This document shows positions 16,286 to 24,288 of a DNA stretch of 48,421 bases, piece by piece; position 1 is the first letter of the stretch; each line of letters opens with the position of its first letter. A program made the translations under genes and the position numbers. The notes below the pieces were generated by a model. The model did no database searches and was not told the origin of the DNA. It worked only from the letters and a program-made list of their open reading frames with translations. This stretch comes from Lentzea tibetensis (GTDB taxonomy: Bacteria > Actinomycetota > Actinomycetes > Mycobacteriales > Pseudonocardiaceae), in the NCBI RefSeq assembly GCF_007845675.1, contig NZ_VOBR01000045.1, positions 1-48,421 of the forward strand, given 5' to 3'.

Positions 16286-18163
16286 ATGAACATCGACATG
16301 AACGCCTGGATAGCGCTGAACAGCGCCATGCAGGACAAGCAGGACCGCCGGGTGACCCGCGCGACGGTGCTGCGGGTGGTGCGGTTCGCGGCATCCCAGC
16401 GGGCTGCCGTGATCGCACTGCTCATCACCAGTTCCATCGCCGCGGTGCTGGCGGTGCTGACGCCGGTGCTGGCCGGCCGGGTCATCGACGCCATCGTTCA
16501 CGGCGGTGAGGTCTCGACCGTGGTCCGCCTCTCGGTGCTGATCGCCATCATCGCGGTCGCCGAGGCGGGCCTGAGCCTGGCCGAGCGCTGGCAGTCGTCG
16601 CGCGTCGGCGAAGACCTGATCCTGCGGCTGCGCGAGGCGGTTTTCGCACACGTGCAACGGATGCCGGTCGCGTTCTTCACCCGCACCCGCACCGGTGCGC
16701 TGGTCTCCCGGCTGAACAACGACGTGATCGCCGCGCAACGCGCGTTCGCCAGCACGTTGTCCGGCGTCGTCACCAACATCATCGCGCTGGTGCTGACGCT
16801 GGCCGTGATGCTGACCCTGTCCTGGCAGATCACGGTGCTGGCCCTGCTGTTGCTGCCGGTGTTCGTCATCCCGGCCCGCCGTGTCGGCCGCCGTCTCGCG
16901 GGCATGGAAGCCGAGCGCGCCAACCTGAACGCGTCCATGACGACCCAGATGACCGAGCGCTTCTCCGCGCCGGGCGCGACGCTGATCAAGCTGTTCGGCC
17001 GTCCGTCCGAGGAGAACGCCGAGTTCAGCCGTCGTGCGCGGCGCGTGCGGGACATCGGCGTGCGCACCGCGGTGCGGCAGTGGGTGTTCATCGTCGCGCT
17101 GACCCTGGTGTCCGCGCTGGCGCTGGCCGTCGTCTACGGGCTGGGCGGTTACTTCGCGATCTCCGGTCAGCTGGAGGCGGGGACGATCGTGTCGCTGGCC
17201 CTGTTGCTGACCCGGTTGTACTCGCCGCTGACCGCTCTGGCGGGTGCACGCCTGGACGTGATGACCGCGCTGGTGTCGTTCGACCGCGTCTTCGAGGTCC
17301 TGGACCTGCCGCCGTTGATCCAGGAGAAGGCAGGCGCCGTCTCCGTTCCTCCCGGCCCGGTGTCGGTGGAGTTCTCCGACGTGAAGTTCGCCTACCCGTC
17401 CGCGGACAAGGTGTCGCTGGCTTCTCTCGAAGAGGTCGCGTCCCTGGACACCCGTGGTGGCGAGGAGATTCTCACCGGTGTGTCGTTCCAGGCCGCTCCG
17501 GGACAGCTGATCGCACTGGTCGGCGCGTCCGGTGCGGGCAAGTCGACCATCGCGTCGCTCGTGCCCCGGTTGTACGACACGGACTCCGGCTCCGTCTCAC
17601 TGTCCGGTGTGGACGTGCGCGACCTGTCGTTCGACTCGTTGCGCGACACCGTCGGCATGGTCACGCAGGACGGGCACCTGTTCCACGAGAGCATCGGGGC
17701 GAACCTGCGGCTCGCCGCTCCCGGCGCCTCCGACGCCGAGCTGTGGGACGCGTTGCGCCGGGCCCGGCTGGATGAGCTCGTTTCGTCGTTGCCGGATCAG
17801 CTGGCCACCGTTGTCGGTGAGCGCGGATACCGTCTGTCCGGTGGGGAGCGGCAGCGGCTGACCATCGCGCGGTTGTTGCTGGCCAAGCCGCGGGTGGTGA
17901 TCCTCGACGAGGCCACCGCGCACCTGGACTCCCGGTCCGAGGCCGCGGTGCAGGAGGCGCTGGTCGAGGCGTTGGCCGGGCGGACGTCGCTGGTGATCGC
18001 GCACCGGTTGTCCACGATTCGCGCCGCCGACCTCATCCTGGTGGTGGACAAGGGACAGGTGGTGGAACGGGGGACGCACGAGTCGTTGCTGGAGCTGGAC
18101 GGGCACTACGCGCTGCTGTACCGCACGCAGTTCAGCGAGGAAGCCGCCGCCGACCTGGCGTGA
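16286..18163 (+). CDS. ABC exporter, fused membrane and ATPase domains
   Basis: 625 residues: an ABC transmembrane domain of six helices (about residues 30-320) followed by one nucleotide-binding domain with Walker A GASGAGKST, signature LSGGERQRL, Walker B VVILDEAT and H-loop IAHRLST. A half-transporter, presumably a homodimer; MsbA/multidrug-type architecture. The ATPase A-loop carries an insert (SADKVSLASLEEVASLDTRGGEE) before the Walker A strand. No partner half-transporter is adjacent. ATG 16286 lies 34 bases after the hydrolase stop, so co-transcription is possible. Confidence 0.93.
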   Translation: MNIDMNAWIALNSAMQDKQDRRVTRATVLRVVRFAASQRAAVIALLITSSIAAVLAVLTPVLAGRVIDAIVHGGEVSTVVRLSVLIAIIAVAEAGLSLAERWQSSRVGEDLILRLREAVFAHVQRMPVAFFTRTRTGALVSRLNNDVIAAQRAFASTLSGVVTNIIALVLTLAVMLTLSWQITVLALLLLPVFVIPARRVGRRLAGMEAERANLNASMTTQMTERFSAPGATLIKLFGRPSEENAEFSRRARRVRDIGVRTAVRQWVFIVALTLVSALALAVVYGLGGYFAISGQLEAGTIVSLALLLTRLYSPLTALAGARLDVMTALVSFDRVFEVLDLPPLIQEKAGAVSVPPGPVSVEFSDVKFAYPSADKVSLASLEEVASLDTRGGEEILTGVSFQAAPGQLIALVGASGAGKSTIASLVPRLYDTDSGSVSLSGVDVRDLSFDSLRDTVGMVTQDGHLFHESIGANLRLAAPGASDAELWDALRRARLDELVSSLPDQLATVVGERGYRLSGGERQRLTIARLLLAKPRVVILDEATAHLDSRSEAAVQEALVEALAGRTSLVIAHRLSTIRAADLILVVDKGQVVERGTHESLLELDGHYALLYRTQFSEEAAADLA

Positions 18164-18183
18164 ATCACCCGATCGTGTCGGAA

Positions 18184-18201
18184 CTCGAACTGGATTTCGA
18201 G
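18184..18201. terminator. Short hairpin between ABC and TetR genes
   Basis: CTCGAA-N6-TTCGAG, a six-base-pair inverted repeat between two convergent genes in a relatively AT-rich 78-base gap. Likely a weak bidirectional terminator; no T-run follows. Confidence 0.35.
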
Positions 18202-18241
18202 CGTTCCGCAAATAGAAGGAAACGCGGGGGACGCGGGCCCT

Positions 18242-18811
18242 TCAGCAGAGGACTCCGGCAGCGGCGGCGGCGAACGCGGCGCGAGCCGACCGGACGGCGA
18301 CCGCGTCGTCGACGGGCTCACGGGTGATGAAGTAGCGGTAGAACAGCGGCGCGCAGGTGAGCCGCACCAGTTCCTCCGGGGAGGTGCCCGCGGGCACCTC
18401 CCCGCGCCCGATTCCGCGCACCACCACCACCGCGGCCTGCTCGTGCCGCCGCGTGTAGAAGTCGCGCAGCGCGTCCCGCGCCCGCGCCGACTGGAAGCCC
18501 GCCGCGATCACCGCCTCGAACACCGGCGACGTGCCCCGCACGATCTCCCGCGCCAGCTCGATCAGGTCACCCTCCAGCGAGCCTGTGTCCGGCATCGGCC
18601 ACGTGTCGGCGGCGGTCGCCGCGAGTGCGTCCGCGATCAGGCCGTCGGTGGTCGCCCAGCGGCGGTACACCGTCGTCTTGTGGACGCCGGCGCGAGTGGC
18701 CACGTTCTCGATCGTCAGGCCGGACCAGCCGTGTTCGGCCAGTTCCTCGTACGTCGCCTCCAGCACCGCCGCGCGCACGCGGGCCGTGCGGCCACCGGGT
18801 CTCGCGTTCAT
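18242..18811 (-). CDS. TetR-family transcriptional repressor
   Basis: 189 residues from ATG 18811. The N-terminal TetR helix-turn-helix is clear: AVLEATYEELAEHGWSGLTIENVA, then RAGVHKTTVYRRWATTDGLIADAL (about residues 12-60). The C-terminal ligand domain is of the TetR_C_11-like type (…LAREIVRGTSPVFEAVIAAG). Two palindromes with GCAAC/GTTGC arms lie between it and the divergent esterase gene, so it very likely represses both itself and that operon. An upstream in-frame extension to 18910 would read through both operators and is rejected. Confidence 0.93.
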   Translation of the reverse strand: MNARPGGRTARVRAAVLEATYEELAEHGWSGLTIENVATRAGVHKTTVYRRWATTDGLIADALAATAADTWPMPDTGSLEGDLIELAREIVRGTSPVFEAVIAAGFQSARARDALRDFYTRRHEQAAVVVVRGIGRGEVPAGTSPEELVRLTCAPLFYRYFITREPVDDAVAVRSARAAFAAAAAGVLC

Positions 18812-18813
18812 CT

Positions 18814-18827
18814 GCAACTCCAGTTGC
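18814..18827. promoter_or_regulatory. Putative TetR operator 1
   Basis: Perfect palindrome GCAACT-CC-AGTTGC ending three bases before the tetR start codon, followed on the plus strand by GTTA. It matches operator 2 in its GCAAC-N4-GTTGC core, which supports binding by the adjacent TetR protein. Confidence 0.65.
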
Positions 18828-18853
18828 GTTAGTGGCGGGCCTCGTGGCAAGCT

Positions 18854-18875
18854 TAACGCAACGGAGGTTGCATTA
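18854..18875. promoter_or_regulatory. Putative TetR operator 2
   Basis: Extended palindrome TAA-n-GCAAC-GGAG-GTTGC-n-TTA, about 50 bases before the esterase start codon and 27 bases from operator 1. The shared core GCAAC-N4-GTTGC and the typical spacing suggest cooperative control of both divergent promoters. Confidence 0.7.
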
Positions 18876-18924
18876 GCTCCTCGCAACACCGGGCAGGATC
18901 GAAGCAACACGGCATTGGGGGAAC

Positions 18925-20055
18925 ATGCGCATCGAAGAGGTCGACCAGCACCACGTCCGCGTCACGTTCGTCTGGCCGCGTCCCGATGCGCAGGTGTCGA
19001 TGCGGGCGCAGGTCTTCGACGACCCGAACGCCCTGTCGCACCCGATGCAGAGGGTCGGCGACGAGTGGCAGCTGTCCGCGATCGTGCGGAAGGACGCGGT
19101 GTTCACCTACCAGTTCATCGTCGACGACCCGTTCCTCGACGCGGACACCACCGACCTGAACAAGCTGGCGCAGCTGATGGCCGAGGCGCGCGGTCGGTCG
19201 TTCGCCGACCCGGCCAACCCGCACCGGATCTTCCCGCAGGCCGCGGTGATCGCGGGCGCCACCGAGGCGCCACCGGAGAACTGGGACTCGGTCGCGATCA
19301 TGCCGGACGCCGAACCGATGGACTGGTTCGACGGCCCGGCGCCGAACCTCACGACCCACACGTGCGGCGGGCGCCAGATCACCGTCTACCAGCCGATCCA
19401 CGAGGAGCGCGACGTCCCGTTCTGCCTGACGATGCCGCTCGTGGTGCTGCTGGACGGCGAGTGCTGGCCGCGCGTCGCCAACCTGCACACCGCGATCGAC
19501 ACCCTGATCAAGCGCAACGAGCTGGGGCTCGCCACCGTCGCGTTCGTCCACAACACCGGCGGACCGGCGGAGCGCTTCGCCGAGCAGACGTGCAGCGAGG
19601 ACTTCGCGAACCACCTCGCCGACGAGATCGTTCCGTTCCTGCAGAACCACTACAGCACCGAAGAGGTGATCATCGGCGGTGACAGCCTCGCCGGGCTCGC
19701 CGCGACGCACGCGGCGTTCACGCGGCCGGACGTGTTCAACGCGGTGATCTCCACGTCGGGCAGCCACTGGTGGGGCAAGCAGGTCGACGGCGAACCGGAG
19801 TGGCTCACCCGCCAGATCGCCGCCGCGCCGAAGAAGCCCCTCCGCTTCTGGGTCGACGTCGGCGACCTCGAAACGGGGGTGTCCGACGACTACGCGCCCG
19901 GCGTCGACCAGCGCGCGGCCAACCGGCACCTGCGCACGGTCCTGCAGGCCAAGGGTTACGACGTCGCCTACCACGAGGCGCCGGGCGGCCACGACTTCGC
20001 GACCTTCCGCCGCAGCACCATCAAGGGGCTGCTCCACTTCCTGGGGGCCAAGTGA
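18925..20055 (+). CDS. Enterochelin-esterase (Fes/IroD)-like hydrolase
   Basis: 376 residues. An N-terminal immunoglobulin-like domain (residues about 1-140; [42 protein letters not shown]) is followed by an esterase-D alpha/beta hydrolase domain with nucleophile Ser in [16 protein letters not shown] and catalytic His in [10 protein letters not shown]. This two-domain plan is that of Fes, which cleaves trilactone siderophores inside the cell after uptake. No siderophore synthesis or uptake genes are in the window, so the substrate could be another ester. Under the divergent TetR; its stop overlaps the next start. Confidence 0.88.
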   Translation: MRIEEVDQHHVRVTFVWPRPDAQVSMRAQVFDDPNALSHPMQRVGDEWQLSAIVRKDAVFTYQFIVDDPFLDADTTDLNKLAQLMAEARGRSFADPANPHRIFPQAAVIAGATEAPPENWDSVAIMPDAEPMDWFDGPAPNLTTHTCGGRQITVYQPIHEERDVPFCLTMPLVVLLDGECWPRVANLHTAIDTLIKRNELGLATVAFVHNTGGPAERFAEQTCSEDFANHLADEIVPFLQNHYSTEEVIIGGDSLAGLAATHAAFTRPDVFNAVISTSGSHWWGKQVDGEPEWLTRQIAAAPKKPLRFWVDVGDLETGVSDDYAPGVDQRAANRHLRTVLQAKGYDVAYHEAPGGHDFATFRRSTIKGLLHFLGAK

Positions 20056-20687
20056 TTCCCGACCCGACCCAGCTGTACCCGCTGCCGGACCACCCGCGCG
20101 TGGTGCTGCTGAAGACGCTCGTCAAGAACCCGCAGATCCAGGTGGGCGACTACACCTACTACGACGATCCCGAGCACGCGACGCAGTTCGAGCAGCGCAA
20201 CGTGCTCTACAACTACGGCGCCGAGAACCTCGTCATCGGCAAGTACTGCGCGATCGCGGCGGAGACGCGGTTCATCATGTCGGGCGCCAACCACAGCACG
20301 AAGGGCGTGTCGACGTTCCCGTTCACGATCTTCGGCGGCGAGTGGGCCGAGCGCACGCTCGACATCGCGCTGGACATCCCCAGCCGCGGCGACACGGTGG
20401 TGGGCAACGACGTCTGGATCGGCTACCGGGCGGTGATCATGCCCGGTGTCACCATCGGCGACGGCGCGATCATCGCGACGGGAGCCGTCGTCACGAGTGA
20501 CGTGCCGCCCTACACCGTGGTCGGTGGAAACCCGGCGAAGGTCGTCAAGGAGCGCTACCCGAAGGCGGACGTCGAACGCCTGCTGCGCGTCAAGTGGTGG
20601 GACTGGCCGGTGGAGAAGGTGACCGCGCACCTCCGGACGATCATGGCCGGGACACCGGACGAGATCGAAAGGGTGGCGTCCGAGTGA
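20052..20687 (+). CDS. Vat/CatB-type hexapeptide-repeat acetyltransferase
   Basis: 211 residues from a GTG overlapping the esterase stop (GTGA). Left-handed beta-helix hexapeptide repeats are evident ([60 protein letters not shown]) and the catalytic His sits in [14 protein letters not shown], as in streptogramin (VatD) and chloramphenicol xenobiotic acetyltransferases. Coupled translation with the Fes-like esterase and TetR control suggest an inducible pair that acts on one class of small molecule. Whether it confers resistance is not shown. Confidence 0.9.
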   Translation: MIPDPTQLYPLPDHPRVVLLKTLVKNPQIQVGDYTYYDDPEHATQFEQRNVLYNYGAENLVIGKYCAIAAETRFIMSGANHSTKGVSTFPFTIFGGEWAERTLDIALDIPSRGDTVVGNDVWIGYRAVIMPGVTIGDGAIIATGAVVTSDVPPYTVVGGNPAKVVKERYPKADVERLLRVKWWDWPVEKVTAHLRTIMAGTPDEIERVASE

Positions 20688-20728
20688 ACTTTTCCGGCGC
20701 CTCCACTTGACCGCGCGATCATGGGCAC

Positions 20729-22615
20729 ATGGAGTACGACCGGTACTGCGATCTGACCATGCGGGGCGGCACGACCAGCGGAGTGGTCTACCCGCTCGCC
20801 GTGTGCGCGCTGGCGGAGCACTACGAGTTCAAGTCGATCGGCGGCTCGTCGGCGGGCGCGATCGCGGCCGCGTTCACCGCCGCCGCGGAACGCGGGCGCG
20901 CCGAGGGCGGGTTCACCAAGCTCGCGGCCACGATCGACTGGTTCACCTCCGGGAAGGACGCGGAGAGGTGGCGGCTGGCGCAGCTGTTCCAGCCGTCCGG
21001 GCGGACCAGAGCCCTGTACCGGATCGTCGTCGCGACCATGCAGCGCAAGAGCACCACCGGCCGCAGCGCGATGTCCTGCCTGTTCTTCGCACTGCTGGGC
21101 GCGGTCGGCTTCCGCGCGAAGCTGGCCCTCGCGCTGATGGGCGCGCTGTGGCTGGGCGGGCCCGTGCTGTGGACGGCCGTGCTCGCGCCGAAGTCGTACG
21201 AGCGCTGGCTCGCGATCACGCTGGTGGTGCTGGCGCTGGCCACGGTTCCGCTGGTGCTGCTGCGCATTCGCCGCGCACTGCCGTGGCGGGCGTGGCTGGT
21301 CGCGGCCATTCCGCTGGTGATCGGGCTGGCCTTCGCACGGCACTGGGCGACCGCGGCGGTCGCGCTGATCACGTGGCTGGTGCTCAGCTTCGCCGGGGCG
21401 AGCGCGTTGATCGTGACCTACGGCCTCGCCGTGCAACGGTTCCTGCACGACAACGCCGAACGGATCCACTTCGGACTGATCCCCGGCACCGGCACCTTCA
21501 AGCCGTCGCTGCTCGACCGGCTCTCCGGTGTGCCGAAGTCGACCGGTGTGCCACCGTTGAGCGACTGGATCGCCGACCGGCTCGACGACCTCGCGGGCAC
21601 CGAGGAGCCGCTGACGTTCGGCGACCTGGAGAACATCAACCTCGTGCTGATGACGACGGACCTGTCCGAGGGACGTCCGTACCGGCTGCCCTGGCACGAC
21701 GAGAACCACTGGCAGTACTGCACCGAGTGCCTCGGCCACGTGCTCCCCGCCCGAACAGTCGACGCGCTCAAGGGCGACGAAGAGACCCAGGCCTGCCCAC
21801 TGCACCCCGCGACCAAGCTGCGTCCGTTGCCTCCCAACGACAAACTGCCGGTCGCGCTCGCCGTGCGGATGAGCCTGTCCTGCCCCGGACTGATCGCGTC
21901 GGTGCCGCTGTGCCGCGACGGACGGGTGCACTGGTTCTCCGACGGCGGCATCACCAGCAACTTCCCGATCCACTTCTTCGACTCGCTGCTCCCCCGCTGG
22001 CCCACGTTCGGACTGAGCCTGCAGGCGTTCCCCGCGGGTGACGACGACGAGATCTGGCTGCCCGAGCAGGACGCGTCGACCAGCGGCGCGCCGTACGCGC
22101 GGCTCGGCTCGACCCGGTCGTTCATGGTGTCGATCCTCGACACGTTCCTGAGCTGGCGCGACACCATGCAGTCCGCGCTGCCCGGCTACCGCGGCCGCAT
22201 CGCGCACGTCCGGCAGCACGCGGACGAGGGCGGCACGAACCTGTTCATGCCGCCGGAAACCATTCTGCGCCTGGCGAAACGCGGTGAACGCGCCGGGCAG
22301 CTGCTGCACGACCGGTTCTCCCGGCAGTCCGAAACCGACCGCTACCGCTGGATCCGGCTGCGCATCGCGATGCGCGAGTACCAGGCACTCGGCACCGAGG
22401 TGGCCGACCGGACGGCGATGTACCACGACCTGGTCGAGCGGTTCGAGATCCCGGCCGCGTTGCACGGGTGGTTCCACACCCCACCGAGCGGAACCGATCC
22501 GTGCGGGCCGGAGATCTCGAACGCGCTGACCGGCGCGGGCGATCTCGCCGGGTTCGGTCCGTACGACGGGGCCCCGCCCGTCGATCCGGACCTGAGGCTC
22601 ACTCCACCCGAGTGA
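20729..22615 (+). CDS. Patatin-like phospholipase with membrane segments
   Basis: 628 residues. The patatin catalytic pieces are split: oxyanion loop RGGTTSGVVYPLA (residues 12-24) and nucleophile motif GGSSAG with Ser41 near the N-terminus, and the Asp of the dyad in WFSDGGITSNFPIHFF near residue 410. Between them are three to four hydrophobic segments (about residues 115-155, 165-185 and 195-235), which would tether it to the membrane, and a cysteine-rich stretch (YCTECLGH then ACPLH) that could bind a metal. Predicted to hydrolyse lipid acyl chains. It overlaps the convergent membrane-protein gene by 17 bases. Confidence 0.88.
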   Translation: MEYDRYCDLTMRGGTTSGVVYPLAVCALAEHYEFKSIGGSSAGAIAAAFTAAAERGRAEGGFTKLAATIDWFTSGKDAERWRLAQLFQPSGRTRALYRIVVATMQRKSTTGRSAMSCLFFALLGAVGFRAKLALALMGALWLGGPVLWTAVLAPKSYERWLAITLVVLALATVPLVLLRIRRALPWRAWLVAAIPLVIGLAFARHWATAAVALITWLVLSFAGASALIVTYGLAVQRFLHDNAERIHFGLIPGTGTFKPSLLDRLSGVPKSTGVPPLSDWIADRLDDLAGTEEPLTFGDLENINLVLMTTDLSEGRPYRLPWHDENHWQYCTECLGHVLPARTVDALKGDEETQACPLHPATKLRPLPPNDKLPVALAVRMSLSCPGLIASVPLCRDGRVHWFSDGGITSNFPIHFFDSLLPRWPTFGLSLQAFPAGDDDEIWLPEQDASTSGAPYARLGSTRSFMVSILDTFLSWRDTMQSALPGYRGRIAHVRQHADEGGTNLFMPPETILRLAKRGERAGQLLHDRFSRQSETDRYRWIRLRIAMREYQALGTEVADRTAMYHDLVERFEIPAALHGWFHTPPSGTDPCGPEISNALTGAGDLAGFGPYDGAPPVDPDLRLTPPE

Positions 22616-23804
22616 CCCGTTTGCGGGCCGCGTTGGCGAGTGCGAGCAGGATCGGCACGTTCGGCGTGTCCGCCACCGCCTGCAGCTTGTGCACACCGCC
22701 CGCGCGGATCTCCACCATTCCGTTGGACAACGCGAAGTGCGTGACCGCTCCCCACGGCACGAACTGGTTGCCCACGCTGAGCCCGTCCCTGTTGACGACC
22801 AGGTCGGCGAACTTCAACGCCACACCGGCGTCGAACGACTCGACGTAGCGCGGCAGCATCGCCTGGTTGGCGTCGCGCACCAGCCGCTGCCCGAGCTCAT
22901 CGATGCCGGACCAGTCGTCGTCGAAGACGTAGCTCTCCTCGGAGTTGCGCCACACCGTGTACTTGTGGCGCTTCGTGGCGCCTTGGATGGTGACCGCGGC
23001 GAGCACCGCGGTCACCTCCTGCCAGCCGCACGTGAAGATCCTCTTGTCCTGACGCACGTGCACGCCGTTGTCGAAGAACGTGGCGCGCCAAGCCTTCCGC
23101 CGCCGGATCTTGATCGTGCCCCACACCATCGCACCCGCGCCCGCAAGTGCGACGAGGTACTCGAACACGGTCTCGATGCCCTGGAAGAGGCTGTAGCCCA
23201 ACGGGAAGAACAGCACCCCGCCGAACAGCAGCCACCCGATGGGCGCCCTGCTGGTGTACTCGGCGACCGGCCTCCCCAGCCGGCGTTCGAGTGCCAGGAG
23301 TTCCGGCGTCAGGTCCGGCGTGTCCGCCAGGTCGAGCGGGTCGGCGTTCGGGTCCTCGAGACCCTGCGCGATCCGCCTGCGGGTGCGGCGCTTGTCCAGC
23401 GCGCTCGACGTGAAGGCGAGCGCGACTGACGCCAGCAGCACCCACGGCCCGGCCAGGCCGAGCCCGTACTCCGGCTGCTGCACCTGGGTCCGAGCCGTGC
23501 TCCCCCACACGCTCGTGACCATGGCACCCCCGTCGCTGCTGTCCCGGATGTCCTCACCGACGCTGTCGGTGAGCTCTCCGGAGACCTCGACACCGTCGAC
23601 GGTCCAGGTGGCGGGGCAGTCCGTGGTGCTGCCGCCCCTGCGGCCGTACGTGGTCTCACACGGTCCGGTGTAGCTGACCATCACACGCTCACCGAACTTG
23701 TACGTGTACGCCGGCCACGCCCACACACTGGCGAGACCCGCTCCCAGGGCGATCATGATGAACAGAGGCGTCAGCCTCGCCCAGGGACCGCGTTTCTTCG
23801 ACAT
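22599..23804 (-). CDS. DUF6585-like membrane protein
   Basis: 401 residues from ATG 23804 (MSKKRGPWARL). Membrane segments: one near the N-terminus (about 12-30), one around 125-145, and two close together (about 195-240). An external loop of about 95 residues with a pair of cysteines follows the first. The C-terminal ~150 residues (VHVRQDKRIFTCGWQEVTAV, ELGQRLVRDANQAMLP, FADLVVNRDGLSVGNQFVPW) look like the DUF6585 domain, of unknown function and likely cytoplasmic. The start at 23855 would add a proline/cysteine-rich stretch and is less likely. Tail-to-tail overlap with the patatin gene. Confidence 0.75.
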   Translation of the reverse strand: MSKKRGPWARLTPLFIMIALGAGLASVWAWPAYTYKFGERVMVSYTGPCETTYGRRGGSTTDCPATWTVDGVEVSGELTDSVGEDIRDSSDGGAMVTSVWGSTARTQVQQPEYGLGLAGPWVLLASVALAFTSSALDKRRTRRRIAQGLEDPNADPLDLADTPDLTPELLALERRLGRPVAEYTSRAPIGWLLFGGVLFFPLGYSLFQGIETVFEYLVALAGAGAMVWGTIKIRRRKAWRATFFDNGVHVRQDKRIFTCGWQEVTAVLAAVTIQGATKRHKYTVWRNSEESYVFDDDWSGIDELGQRLVRDANQAMLPRYVESFDAGVALKFADLVVNRDGLSVGNQFVPWGAVTHFALSNGMVEIRAGGVHKLQAVADTPNVPILLALANAARKRVTRVE

Positions 23805-23871
23805 GCCCGGCAACGTAGGAAAACTCACCACATCGCCACCACACGCACAACGCACTCGATCAGCGCGGCCC

Positions 23872-24030
23872 TCAGCGTACTGAGCGAACCGCCCCGAACG
23901 CGATCAGCACCGCGGCGGCGGCAGCGACGAGCCACGGCCAGACCCGCTTCTTCTCCGGCTCCTCGTACACCTGCGGCTCGTAACCGGGCGCGGCCTGCGG
24001 CCAGGTCGGCTCGGCGAACGGTTCGGTCAC
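23872..24030 (-). CDS. 52-residue single-pass membrane protein
   Basis: A small gene starting at GTG 24030: an acidic, Pro/Tyr-rich N-terminal half (MTEPFAEPTWPQAAPGYEP...), a basic KKR, then one hydrophobic helix WPWLVAAAAAVLIAFGAV and a short RSVR tail. GAAGG ten bases upstream is a good ribosome site and codon use (G/C in third positions) looks coding. Predicted topology: N-terminus inside by the positive-inside rule is ambiguous, as positive charges flank both sides. No function recognised; probably transcribed ahead of the DUF6585-like gene. Confidence 0.65.
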   Translation of the reverse strand: MTEPFAEPTWPQAAPGYEPQVYEEPEKKRVWPWLVAAAAAVLIAFGAVRSVR

Positions 24031-24156
24031 TGGTGGTCACCTTCAGACACTCGGCTTGCACGTTCTTCGCCCGGTAACTACCGACCGTTAGCGCAACACG
24101 TGCCCGGCCACCCGAATGGCCCTATCACCCTTGCGCCTTCCGCTACCGTGGAAGGC
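24031..24156 (+). promoter_or_regulatory. Promoter region of the leader-ligase operon
   Basis: Non-coding gap between the small membrane-protein gene and the leader ORF, both of which are read outward from it. It contains a short inverted repeat CGGTA-AC-TACCG near 24070-24083 that could be an operator. No confident -35/-10 pair is seen. Confidence 0.35.
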
Positions 24157-24222
24157 ATGACGCAGCGATTCATCCGCCCCCGGCTGGCAGTGCCAGTCGC
24201 CGGGGCGTGCACGCGCGCCTGA
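24157..24222 (+). CDS. Putative 21-residue leader peptide before the PheS-like gene
   Basis: ATG at 24157 preceded closely by GGAAGG; the reading frame gives 21 residues beginning MTQRFIRPRLAVPVA and ending at TGA 24222. It holds four arginines (codons CGA, CGC, CGG, CGC) but only one phenylalanine. It is followed at once by a stable hairpin and then the ligase gene, the usual layout of ribosome-mediated attenuation. The assignment rests on layout only. Confidence 0.5.
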   Translation: MTQRFIRPRLAVPVAGACTRA

Positions 24223-24234
24223 CTCTCATCGGCG

Positions 24235-24267
24235 GCGGGCCAGTCCGGGGGTGACCCCCACGCCCGC
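24235..24267 (+). promoter_or_regulatory. Hairpin between leader ORF and PheS-like gene
   Basis: Nested inverted repeats: GCGGGC (24235-24240) pairs with GCCCGC (24262-24267), and inside it GGGGG-TGA-CCCCC (24247-24259). It begins 12 bases after the leader stop codon and ends about 20 bases before the ligase start, so a ribosome stalled in the leader could change its folding. Candidate attenuator; no T-run. Confidence 0.5.
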
Positions 24268-24288
24268 TTCCACCCGATGGGACTTCTC

